From Acidobacteriota bacterium (GTDB lineage Bacteria > Acidobacteriota > Terriglobia > Bryobacterales > Bryobacteraceae), in assembly GCA_023436715.1 (NCBI GenBank), contig JAEZIJ010000080.1:1-7914 (forward strand): a stretch of DNA of 7,914 nucleotides. The letters are read 5' to 3'. The notes under the pieces were generated by a model. That model did not search any database, was not told the origin of the DNA, and saw only the letters and a program-made list of their open reading frames with translations. Shown one piece after another: positions 1 through 5,279 of this stretch. Position 1 is the first letter of the stretch. Each line of letters begins with the position of its first letter. The position numbers and the translations under genes were made by a program.

Positions 1-85
1 ACTCCACTATGCCTGTGGAGATGCAGCGTTCGTACAAGCCCCAGGCGTCTTCACAAAGAGAATCCATAGCTGAAACATAAAGCAT
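1..85 (-). CDS. Possible 5' fragment of an unidentified gene, running off the left edge
   Basis: Read on the minus strand, an ATG at 85-83 opens a frame with no stop for 28 codons to the window edge. An in-frame TAA lies upstream at 112-110. A second in-frame ATG at 67-65 starts a peptide beginning MDSLCEDAWGLYERC. AAGG sits immediately before the first ATG, which is tight for a ribosome site. The first ATG lies in the loop of the 70-99 hairpin. I do not recognise the product. An open frame this short is expected by chance roughly one time in four, so coding is only a possibility. It is supported mildly by the outward orientation at both ends and by GC-rich third positions in its second half. 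Confidence 0.27.
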   Translation of the reverse strand, partial: MLYVSAMDSLCEDAWGLYERCISTGIVE

Positions 86-127
86 CCTTGATGTTTCAGA
101 AAGACTTATTTAAGTGGCATTGGGCGG
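1..127. repeat. Left copy of 127-bp perfect inverted terminal repeat
   Basis: These bases are the exact reverse complement of 7788-7914, with no mismatch. Identity stops at base 128 (three mismatches at 128-130), then eight more bases match (131-138). The repeat contains two clean hairpins: CTCCAC (2-7) with GTGGAG (15-20) around a 7-nt loop, and CTGAAACAT (70-78) with ATGTTTCAG (91-99) around a 12-nt loop. It starts at the very first base of the window, so the true repeat probably continues outside. It is more AT-rich than the neighbouring genes. It may be part of a mobile or multicopy element, or the shared k-mer of an assembly graph; the sequence alone does not decide. Confidence 0.97.
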
Positions 128-148
128 AACCGCCTGCCCCACCGGCGG
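123..148. repeat. GC-rich palindromic intergenic repeat beside the left terminal repeat
   Basis: GGCGG (123-127) pairs with CCGCC (130-134) across a 2-nt loop. The same CCGCC could instead pair with GGCGG at 144-148. The following CGCCTGCCCCAC matches the arm of the palindrome at 7666-7687, so this belongs to the same short dispersed family. It lies downstream of the C45 gene and could act as a 3' stem-loop for it, but no T-run follows on the minus strand, so I do not call a terminator. Confidence 0.5.
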
Positions 149-195
149 CAACACCTGCAATCCAATCGCAACCGGCGACGCTCAACTTCGGCCCT

Positions 196-1605
196 TCACT
201 CTCCCGCGCGGAACTCGGTCCAGGGGTTCGAGTTCATATCGCGCAGGTAGGTCTTTTGCCAGGCGAATTCGGGATGCGCCTTAAGGAAAGCGCCGGCTTT
301 GAAATGCAGGCCGCAGGAGTGGCCCATTGATGCGAAGAGGGACATGCGTGCGGCCATTGCCGCGTCCGTCACCTTCGCCTGCACGGCTCCGGCTGGGCCG
401 TACTCCGGCTGCCAGGGCTTCATGCCTCGCGGAGAGAGCTCGTTGTGGCCGCACAGTGTGCGTTCGTTGGGCGAGTCTTTCTTCTCGAACGTATCGAAGT
501 GGTCCGAGAGGAAGCGCTGGCCGGCCGCGACGTCGATCTTTCCTTTGTTCTCGGCCATCAACTGTTCCCATCGGATGCGCCGGGCGTTGGCGCTGACGGA
601 GGGATCGTTCAGCGGAAAGGTGGTCTCCTCCAGTGCCAGTTTCTCGCTGACAGGGAAATTCGAGCCGGCGAAATAGCCATCCCTCGTGCGGCGCAGCGTG
701 ACGTTTTTGAGACCTAGTTCGAGATCGGCGATCTCATTCGTATTGCGATCGGCCACGAGCCAGTTGTTCGCGTAGCCGCCGTTGTTCCCTTCCTTCATGA
801 TTCGGGCGAAGTCATCGATCGAAGACGAGTACTGCATGGCTTTCCGCGCGCGGACGAACTCCGGGATGCCGTTCGGATCGAAGCCGGAGAACTGAGAGAT
901 GGTGGTCTCGGTGATCATGATCCCGGCGGAGTTGATGCCGAAGTCGTCGCCGCTGTGGATGAGGCCGGGATAACCGTCCATCAAAATGCGGTGGCCGGAT
1001 TTCGGCACGATGTCGAAGATGATGTTCCAGCGCGCGCCCTCCATGTAGCCGGTCCAGGCATTGTGGCCGATGATGGGCTTGCCGTCCTTTGTGAAGGAAC
1101 CGGTTGCGACGAAGGCGCTACAGTGCTCGGGGGCGGTCACAGGAGTGCGCTCCGAAACGTTCTGGTTCTTTTCCCACCATTGGAAGTAATAGGGACTGAA
1201 TTCGAGCCATGCGTTGAGGGCGGTAACATCCCAGACGTCGAGCGCGACGCCGCGCGCGTTCAGGCCCTCGGCGATGCCCCGCAATTCCTCGCGGTACTGT
1301 TCCTCGACGTGCGGCCACAGAGTCGTCTTTGCGGCGGCGCGGAAGAAAAGCCATGGCTTGCGGGTGTCGCGTTCGAGCAGGAACGAGATGACACGCTGCG
1401 CGTCCTGGATTTCCGGGGCAAGCAGGAAGCCGTGCTGGAACCCGATCATGGCGGGCGCCCCTTCCAGCCGCACATAGATCCAACCGTTTCGATCCGCGTG
1501 GCGCACAGCGCGCTTCAGCCGCGCGTCGCGATGCGGCTCGCGCGAAACCACCACGATAGCCGCCGCAAGAAGAAGAGCGATCACCCAGAGTCCGGATTTC
1601 CGCAT
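196..1605 (-). CDS. C45-family Ntn acyltransferase/hydrolase with N-terminal membrane segment
   Basis: The predicted protein is 469 residues. The start at 1605 is chosen because GGAGG (1612-1616 on the minus strand) lies 6 nt upstream and a signal or anchor follows directly: a short basic head, then a hydrophobic run at residues 7-20. The longer frame reaching 1911 would overlap the divergent gene and lacks this logic. The core resembles C45/phospholipase B-like Ntn hydrolases: Cys162-Ser in an H-C-S-A-F context, then a KDGKPIIGHN segment at 173-182. In this family an internal Cys becomes the N-terminal nucleophile after self-cleavage, so cleavage between His161 and Cys162 is inferred. Substrate is unknown; the family acts on amide or acyl bonds such as penicillin-type and lipid amides. 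Location is probably periplasmic or membrane-anchored. Other cysteines are Cys385 and Cys431. It is transcribed divergently from the SnoaL-like gene. Confidence 0.8.
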   Translation of the reverse strand: MRKSGLWVIALLLAAAIVVVSREPHRDARLKRAVRHADRNGWIYVRLEGAPAMIGFQHGFLLAPEIQDAQRVISFLLERDTRKPWLFFRAAAKTTLWPHVEEQYREELRGIAEGLNARGVALDVWDVTALNAWLEFSPYYFQWWEKNQNVSERTPVTAPEHCSAFVATGSFTKDGKPIIGHNAWTGYMEGARWNIIFDIVPKSGHRILMDGYPGLIHSGDDFGINSAGIMITETTISQFSGFDPNGIPEFVRARKAMQYSSSIDDFARIMKEGNNGGYANNWLVADRNTNEIADLELGLKNVTLRRTRDGYFAGSNFPVSEKLALEETTFPLNDPSVSANARRIRWEQLMAENKGKIDVAAGQRFLSDHFDTFEKKDSPNERTLCGHNELSPRGMKPWQPEYGPAGAVQAKVTDAAMAARMSLFASMGHSCGLHFKAGAFLKAHPEFAWQKTYLRDMNSNPWTEFRAGE

Positions 1606-1626
1606 GGACCACCTCCCGCTCAATGC

Positions 1627-1632
1627 ATTATA
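1627..1632 (-). promoter_or_regulatory. -10 box for the C45 gene
   Basis: On the minus strand these bases read TATAAT, an exact sigma-70 consensus -10. The best-spaced -35 (GCTGTT at 1655-1650, 17-bp spacer) is weak. The inferred start near 1620 would leave a leader of about 15 nt holding only the ribosome site. Confidence 0.5.
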
Positions 1633-1684
1633 TGCGGTGTGTGACCGCGAACAGCAACGGGCTCGCTGTAAACGGACCGTCTTG

Positions 1685-1701
1685 ACTCCTCGCCGAGGAG
1701 T
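1685..1701. promoter_or_regulatory. Perfect dyad, possible operator between divergent promoters
   Basis: ACTCCTCG (1685-1692) and CGAGGAGT (1694-1701) are a perfect 8-bp inverted repeat around a single C. A 1-nt centre cannot form an RNA hairpin loop without losing pairs, so a binding site for a dimeric regulator is more likely than a terminator. It sits about 50 bp from each of the two outward TATAAT boxes. No regulator gene is visible in the window. Confidence 0.4.
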
Positions 1702-1749
1702 TCGCATTAAAACCATCATTAATTGGGTGGAAAGCGCGCGCCCAGGCGC

Positions 1750-1755
1750 TATAAT
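1750..1755 (+). promoter_or_regulatory. -10 box for the SnoaL-like gene
   Basis: TATAAT is an exact consensus -10, placed 62 bp before the ATG at 1818. The upstream -35 is poor: GTGGAA at 1727-1732 has a 17-bp spacer, while TTGGGT at 1723-1728 is too far. A weak -35 would fit an activated promoter, but that is inference. Confidence 0.5.
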
Positions 1756-1817
1756 CGTGCCAGTTCGCGCGGCACTGGGGTGCGGGCGCGAAGAGAAAGA
1801 CTCAGAGGAGGCAACCA

Positions 1818-2261
1818 ATGTCAGAATCCAACAAGTCGCTGTGCCGGCGTTTCGTCGAGGAGGTCTGGAACAACCGCAACATGCAGGCGATCGACGAAAT
1901 CTTCGCGGCAAACTACATGGAGCACGATCCGAACAGCCCGGACTTTGGCAGAGGGCCGGAAAGCGTGAGGAAGATGGTCAACCATTACCTCACCGCCTTC
2001 CCCGACACGCGATTTACTATCGAGGATCAGATCGCCGAGGGGGATCGGTGTGTGACCCGTTGGACCGTTCGAGGCACCCATCGTGGTGAACTGCGCGGCA
2101 TCGCCCCGACCGGCAAGCAGGTGACCGTATCGGGGACCACCGTGGCCCGGATCACCAATGGCAAGATTGCCGAGGGCTACGCGAACTGGGACGCGCTGGG
2201 GTTGATGCAGCAGCTCGGCGTGGTGCAGAAGCAGGCCGCCGGGCGGGCATCCGCGTACTGA
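1818..2261 (+). CDS. SnoaL-like/ester cyclase family protein (NTF2-like fold)
   Basis: The 147-residue protein has the usual length for this family. The start is set by AGAGGAGG (1804-1811) 6 nt before the ATG. Visible family traits are an N-terminal helix with FVEEVWN (12-18), Y-x-EHDP (33-38), FPD-x-x-F-x-IED (61-70), and a C-terminal sheet ending in GYANWDALGLMQQLG (120-134). NTF2-like proteins of this type form small alpha+beta cones with a central pocket. SnoaL itself cyclises polyketide esters using His/Asp; most chromosomal homologues have no proven reaction. Asp125 is a candidate acidic residue, but I cannot assign catalysis. No polyketide genes are nearby, so a generic role is safer. 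It has its own promoter, and its stop lies 2 bp from the stop of the convergent carboxypeptidase gene. No terminator separates the two. Confidence 0.85.
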   Translation: MSESNKSLCRRFVEEVWNNRNMQAIDEIFAANYMEHDPNSPDFGRGPESVRKMVNHYLTAFPDTRFTIEDQIAEGDRCVTRWTVRGTHRGELRGIAPTGKQVTVSGTTVARITNGKIAEGYANWDALGLMQQLGVVQKQAAGRASAY

Positions 2262-2263
2262 GG

Positions 2264-3289
2264 TCAGGGAACTGTGGTGCCGGCCTCTTCGATCACCAAC
2301 TCGCCCTTATCCGCATCAAGCGTTGCGAGCACGCCGAGCGGGAGTGTGAGTTGGTCTCCCGTGTGGCCCACGGTAAGGCCGGAAAGAACCGGGATGTCGA
2401 ATGTTCCGAGGATTTCATCGATTACTTCACCTACGGACAGCGTCGAATCGTAAGAAGGCTGGTACTGACGGGGGCGGCAGTCGCGGCACTCGCCGAAGAT
2501 GATGCCGGCTGCCGCCTGCAGTTTACCGGCGAGCCGCAGTTGAGTGAGCATGCGGTCGAGGCTGTACGGCTCTTCGTCAACGTCCTCTATAAATAGAATG
2601 CGGCCGCGGGTCTCGATTTCGTAAGGCGTGCCCATCGTGGAGGCGATCAGGCTGAGGTTGCCGCCTATGAGCCGGCCCGCCGCCTTGCCCGGGCGCACAG
2701 TTCGCAGCGTGTGCGCGGGCCGTAGCTGGTTCGTCTCCGGCGGGTTCGTGAGCCGGCCGAGCGGCTTCGGTTCGAACAGGGCGCGGCGGAAGCAGGCCTG
2801 CGTGAAGTCCGTGAACTCGGAGAGCACGATCGGTCCGTGAAACGTGACGAGCCCTGCGTGCCTGTGAATCGCCAGGTGCAACGCGGTGATGTCGCTGTAT
2901 CCCAAAAAGATTTTCGGATTCCTCCGCAGCAGCCCGTAATCGATGCGGTCAAGCAGGCGCGCGGAACCGTAGCCGCCGCGGATGGCGAATACGGCCTTGA
3001 CCTCGGGGTCGCGGAACATGTCGTGGAGGTCGTTGAGGCGGTCGGCGTCGGTGCCGCCCAGGTAACCGAGCCGCTGCCCGACGTGCCGGCCGAGCTTCAT
3101 CTTCAGCCCGAAGTACTTCATCGTGCGCGCGACCAGCGCGAGGCGGTCCGGGTCTGAGACGAAAGTGGCGGGCGTGATCAGCCCCACGGTGTCGCCCGGC
3201 CGCAGCGCGGGAGGTCGAATCAGCGACTGCTGCGCGGGGGCGGAATGAGCCAACAAGGCCCCCGCTCCGAGAAGGTCTCTTCTTCGCAT
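2264..3289 (-). CDS. S66-family LD-carboxypeptidase with Tat-like leader
   Basis: The product is 341 residues, typical for S66 (LdcA/MccF) serine peptidases. The triad residues can be placed by family motifs: nucleophile Ser132 in GYSDIT (130-135), Glu235 in FIEDVDEE (233-240), and His309 in VGHTGDQ (307-313). The N-terminal domain carries RPGDTVGLITPA (30-41) and AIRGGYGSARLL (102-113). LdcA members remove the terminal D-Ala from peptidoglycan tetrapeptides during recycling; MccF members cleave microcin C-type conjugates. I favour LdcA-like but cannot separate them. The chosen ATG gives MRRRDLLGAGALLAHSAPAQ, a short Tat-like leader with paired arginines, which would put the enzyme outside the cytoplasm, unlike cytoplasmic E. 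coli LdcA. Ribosome-site evidence is weak: GGAG is about 16 nt upstream, so an in-frame GTG at 3292 or an ATG at 3340 remain possible. Confidence 0.87.
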   Translation of the reverse strand: MRRRDLLGAGALLAHSAPAQQSLIRPPALRPGDTVGLITPATFVSDPDRLALVARTMKYFGLKMKLGRHVGQRLGYLGGTDADRLNDLHDMFRDPEVKAVFAIRGGYGSARLLDRIDYGLLRRNPKIFLGYSDITALHLAIHRHAGLVTFHGPIVLSEFTDFTQACFRRALFEPKPLGRLTNPPETNQLRPAHTLRTVRPGKAAGRLIGGNLSLIASTMGTPYEIETRGRILFIEDVDEEPYSLDRMLTQLRLAGKLQAAAGIIFGECRDCRPRQYQPSYDSTLSVGEVIDEILGTFDIPVLSGLTVGHTGDQLTLPLGVLATLDADKGELVIEEAGTTVP

Positions 3290-3335
3290 CACTAAGAGCA
3301 GTTTACTCCGGCGATCACGAACCGTATCAGGGCGG

Positions 3336-3360
3336 GCCACGATCAGAGGGCTTTAGCCAC
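3336..3360 (+). repeat. Repeat A, copy 1
   Basis: This 25-bp unit recurs in the same orientation at 3668-3692 with three mismatches. Its core is GGGCTTTAGCC, a small palindrome with a TT centre. The two copies bracket the repeat mosaic. Confidence 0.75.
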
Positions 3361-3407
3361 TGCGTATGCCGCAAACAGGGGCTAAAGCCCGTGGCTTGGC
3401 AAGGGCT

Positions 3408-3439
3408 TGCGGCACGGCTGAAGCCGTGCCCTGATACAA
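3408..3439 (+). repeat. Repeat B, left arm of a 32-bp inverted pair
   Basis: These 32 bases are the exact reverse complement of 3632-3663. The core is GGCACGGCTGAAGCCGTGCC (3411-3430), itself a hairpin with 9-bp arms and a 2-nt loop. Outer arms GGCTTGG (3393-3399) and CCAAGCC (3443-3449) extend it into a longer imperfect stem. Confidence 0.9.
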
Positions 3440-3542
3440 GGCCCAAGCCAGGGCTACTTCGCACACTCCACGGCGATGTCGGCAATCACGCAGGCTTGTC
3501 CAAATTGCGTTTTGCGATTGGCGCGGCGCGTACTCCGGCCAC

Positions 3543-3562
3543 GGGCGACGCATGCGTCGCCC
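3543..3562. repeat. Perfect 20-bp palindrome
   Basis: GGGCGACGCATGCGTCGCCC is fully self-complementary with no loop, centred on CATG. Just downstream, GCCCCTAC (3559-3566) and GTAGGGGC (3582-3589) form an 8-bp inverted pair around 15 nt, linking this palindrome to the next one. Confidence 0.9.
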
Positions 3563-3588
3563 CTACGGACGATTGCTTCCTGTAGGGG

Positions 3589-3602
3589 CCGGGCATGCCC
3601 GG
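3589..3602. repeat. Perfect 14-bp palindrome
   Basis: CCGGGCATGCCCGG is fully self-complementary, again centred on CATG and again entered through a GTAGGGGC box (3582-3589). The shared box plus a different palindromic core suggests two variants of one repeat design. Confidence 0.85.
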
Positions 3603-3631
3603 TAATCACGCACCCTATCAGGGCGTGCGCT

Positions 3632-3663
3632 TTGTATCAGGGCACGGCTTCAGCCGTGCCGCA
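3632..3663 (-). repeat. Repeat B, right arm of the 32-bp inverted pair
   Basis: This is the exact reverse complement of 3408-3439; its core GGCACGGCTTCAGCCGTGCC occupies 3641-3660. The two arms are 192 bp apart and enclose the CATG-centred palindromes. Confidence 0.9.
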
Positions 3664-3667
3664 GAGC

Positions 3668-3692
3668 GCCACCATCAGGGGGCTTTAGCCCC
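3668..3692 (+). repeat. Repeat A, copy 2
   Basis: This is the second copy of the 25-bp unit at 3336-3360 (three mismatches). Here the palindrome is longer: GGGGGCT (3678-3684) pairs with AGCCCCC (3687-3693) across TT. It ends about 50 bp before the baeRF start codon, so it would lie in or just upstream of that gene's leader. Confidence 0.75.
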
Positions 3693-3743
3693 CGTCCGGA
3701 CAGGCCGGGAGGTTCTATCATTGACGTAGGGGGGCGAAACGGC

Positions 3744-4886
3744 ATGCCGATCGCAAGGGCCGAAGTGGAAAAACTGATCCAGCGGGACAGCGACGCGGAC
3801 AGCCGCGTGCTGAGCGTCTATCTGAACGTGGATCAGTCGCAGGCGGCGAACCTGAACCGCGGCTATGCCGCGGCGCTTAAGGCGCGGCTTCGAGCCATTG
3901 AGCAGCAACTCGGCGACGAGAAACTACGGCGCGAGTTCGCCGAGGACGCGCAGCGCGTAGTCCAAACCGTTGCGGCACACGAACCACACGGCCGCGGGCT
4001 GGCAATCTTCTGCGATGCCTCCGACAACTTCTTCTGGCAGCGCGAACTCTCGGTCGCCATCGACAACGAAGTGCGATGGGAGGAGCGGCCGTACATCAGG
4101 CCGTTGATTGACGCGCTTGACGAATACGAGCGCTATGCCGTCGTGCTGATCGGCAGGGAGCAGTCCCGGCTCTTCACCGTTTACCTGGGCGAAATCGAAG
4201 AACAGCGCGAGTTTCTCGCCGGGAGCAGGATCAAGCACATCAAATCGCCTGGCAACGCGAACGCGCGCTCGCAAATGAACATTCAGCGGAAAGACGACGG
4301 GCACGTGCAGCACCAGATGAAGGCCGTGAGCGAGGAACTGGATCGCTTTGCCGCGCGCCTGCGATTCGACCGCCTGATTCTGGCCGGGCCGCACGAGAAC
4401 ACGCGCGAGTTTCAGGTGCTGCTCTCCAAGCGCATGCAGTCGCTGGTAGTGGCCTCGGTTCCGATGCGCACCGAGGCGGCCGAACACGAGGTGCTTGCGG
4501 AGACGCTGCGGGTGGAGGAGGGCGTGGAGCGGGCCAGGGAGTCCGTCATTGTGGACGATCTCATCGCCCGGGCCGCGAAAGGCACGCACGCGGTGATAGG
4601 CGCCGGGCCGACCGTGGAAGCGCTCCGTCTGGGCAGCATCCTGCGGCTGGTCTACGCACATGGTCACACGGCGCCGGGCCACCAGTGTACGAACTGCTCG
4701 TCCCTGTTCGCCGACGGGGTGCAATCGTGCACTTTTTGCGGCGGCGGCGTGCGGGACGTCTCCGACGTCGTCTCGCGGGTGGTGGACCGCGTGGTCGATT
4801 CGGGAGGAGCTGTGGAGAACGTGCGCGGGCCCGCAGCCGATACGCTTCGGGCATCCGGAGGCATCGGGGCGTTTTTGCGGTTTTGA
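3744..4886 (+). CDS. Bacterial eRF1/Vms1-like protein (baeRF) with zinc ribbon
   Basis: This 380-residue protein shows the three-part plan of archaeo-eukaryotic release-factor relatives. An N-terminal domain contains RVLSVYLNVD (21-30). A central domain contains YAVVLIGREQSRLF (131-144), a basic loop (161-195) and DRLILAGPHENTREF (209-223). A C-terminal domain contains VIGAGPTVEALRLGSI (284-299) and ends SGGIGAFLRF. A four-cysteine zinc ribbon (Cys315, Cys318, Cys329, Cys332) sits in the last domain. In eRF1 the central loop carries GGQ, which hydrolyses peptidyl-tRNA; here there is no GGQ, and the nearest element is R-S-Q at 175-177. It looks like one of the bacterial baeRF families, probably family 10, though I cannot verify the number. 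The relatives Vms1/ANKZF1 release stalled nascent chains, so ribosome rescue is plausible but unproven. GGGGGG (3729-3734) precedes the ATG. The small heat-shock gene starts 36 bp downstream. Confidence 0.82.
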   Translation: MPIARAEVEKLIQRDSDADSRVLSVYLNVDQSQAANLNRGYAAALKARLRAIEQQLGDEKLRREFAEDAQRVVQTVAAHEPHGRGLAIFCDASDNFFWQRELSVAIDNEVRWEERPYIRPLIDALDEYERYAVVLIGREQSRLFTVYLGEIEEQREFLAGSRIKHIKSPGNANARSQMNIQRKDDGHVQHQMKAVSEELDRFAARLRFDRLILAGPHENTREFQVLLSKRMQSLVVASVPMRTEAAEHEVLAETLRVEEGVERARESVIVDDLIARAAKGTHAVIGAGPTVEALRLGSILRLVYAHGHTAPGHQCTNCSSLFADGVQSCTFCGGGVRDVSDVVSRVVDRVVDSGGAVENVRGPAADTLRASGGIGAFLRF

Positions 4887-4909
4887 CGCCGGCTGTCGGG
4901 GCGTACAAT
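4883..4909 (+). promoter_or_regulatory. Candidate promoter for hsp20-lon
   Basis: TTGACG (4883-4888) and TACAAT (4904-4909) resemble sigma-70 boxes, but the 15-bp spacer is short and the predicted leader would be only about 7 nt. TTTTGA at 4881-4886 would give a 17-bp spacer with a worse -35. The boxes overlap the baeRF stop codon. I see no CIRCE element (the HrcA operator) in this gap, so simple HrcA control is not supported. Confidence 0.27.
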
Positions 4910-4922
4910 CGGGGTAACTGAG

Positions 4923-5279
4923 ATGGACAAACCAAAACAATCGCCGGCGTTCCTTTTTCCAGCCTTCCAGACCGAGGAGCGAACATATTGGCGCCCTCCG
5001 GTGGATATCTACAGGACGCCGGAAGGCTGGCTGCTGAAGTTCGATCTCGCAGGCGTCTGCCCCGAGGAAGTAAGCGTGGAGGTGAAAGGCTGCCGGATCA
5101 CTGTGGGCGGGGTCCGGCGGGATCTCCTGGCCGAGGAGATGGGTTCCTATTACTCGATGGAGATTGCGTATAACCGGTTCCAGCGCACGGTCGATCTGCC
5201 CTGCCACTTCGCACACCCGCGCATTTCACTGGAAGGCCGCAACGGAATTCTGATCGTTCGCATCTCGGAGGGATCATGA
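4923..5279 (+). CDS. Small heat-shock protein, Hsp20/alpha-crystallin family, short form
   Basis: The 118-residue protein is nearly all alpha-crystallin domain (about residues 24-115). It starts at WRPPVDIYRTPEGWLLKFDLAGV (roughly 23-45), passes NRFQRTVDLP (84-93), and closes with the family strand GRNGILIVRI (105-114). Small heat-shock proteins are ATP-independent holdases that keep unfolding proteins soluble. The N-terminal arm is short (about 23 residues), and the protein stops four residues after the last strand, so the usual C-terminal tail with an I-x-I/V motif, which drives large oligomers, is missing. A dimer or small assembly is therefore inferred. A GGGG at 4911-4914 lies 8 nt before the ATG. 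Its stop overlaps the lon start in ATGA, implying translational coupling, so the chaperone and the protease are probably made together. Confidence 0.9.
   Translation: MDKPKQSPAFLFPAFQTEERTYWRPPVDIYRTPEGWLLKFDLAGVCPEEVSVEVKGCRITVGGVRRDLLAEEMGSYYSMEIAYNRFQRTVDLPCHFAHPRISLEGRNGILIVRISEGS

Larger units (their letters stand above)
3322..3693. repeat. Mosaic of palindromic repeats in the divergent spacer
   Basis: The spacer between the two divergent starts (3290-3743) holds no believable gene. Most of it is made of short GC-rich palindromes and their copies: GGCT-TT-AGCC cores at 3349-3358 and 3678-3693, GGGCT-AA-AGCCC at 3379-3390, a 32-bp inverted pair at 3408-3439 and 3632-3663, and perfect palindromes at 3543-3562 and 3589-3602. 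Several units are preceded by ATCAGGG (around 3326, 3617 and 3637), suggesting a modular unit. Similar REP/BIME-type elements occur dispersed in many GC-rich genomes. Two further near-repeats are CGGCAATCACGCA at 3479-3491 and CGGTAATCACGCA at 3600-3612. Small frames here translate the repeats and are not genes. Confidence 0.85.

Noticed and set aside
88..330. Frames at both ends beginning with the same MMFQKDLFKWHW peptide (the other spans 7351-7827 on the minus strand)
   Set aside because: The shared N-terminus only translates the inverted repeat; past base 127 the two frames enter unrelated DNA antisense to the C45 and lon genes.
1682..1687. TTGACT as the -35 for the TATAAT at 1750
   Set aside because: The gap of about 62 bp is far beyond a functional sigma-70 spacer.
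1606..1911. 102-codon N-terminal extension of the C45 gene frame
   Set aside because: It overlaps the divergent SnoaL-like gene and both promoters, while the ATG at 1605 has a GGAGG site and is followed at once by a signal/anchor segment.
3353..3688. Short frames in the repeat mosaic that share an ALYQGTASAVPQ peptide
   Set aside because: The shared peptide comes from the 32-bp inverted repeat being read on opposite strands; there is no ribosome site or protein-like context.
3322..3693. CRISPR array
   Set aside because: The repeats are few, irregularly spaced, palindromic and of several families, with no regular spacers and no cas genes.
3721..3726. TTGACG as a -35 for baeRF
   Set aside because: A matching -10 would fall at or after the start codon; only a lone TATCAT (3716-3721) without a -35 is visible.
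4887..4922. CIRCE/HrcA operator upstream of hsp20
   Set aside because: No TTAGCACTC...GAGTGCTAA-like pair is present in the gap.
3924..5216. 430-codon minus-strand open frame
   Set aside because: It lies antisense to baeRF and hsp20, both with clear family motifs; long antisense frames are common in GC-rich coding DNA, and no domain is visible in it.
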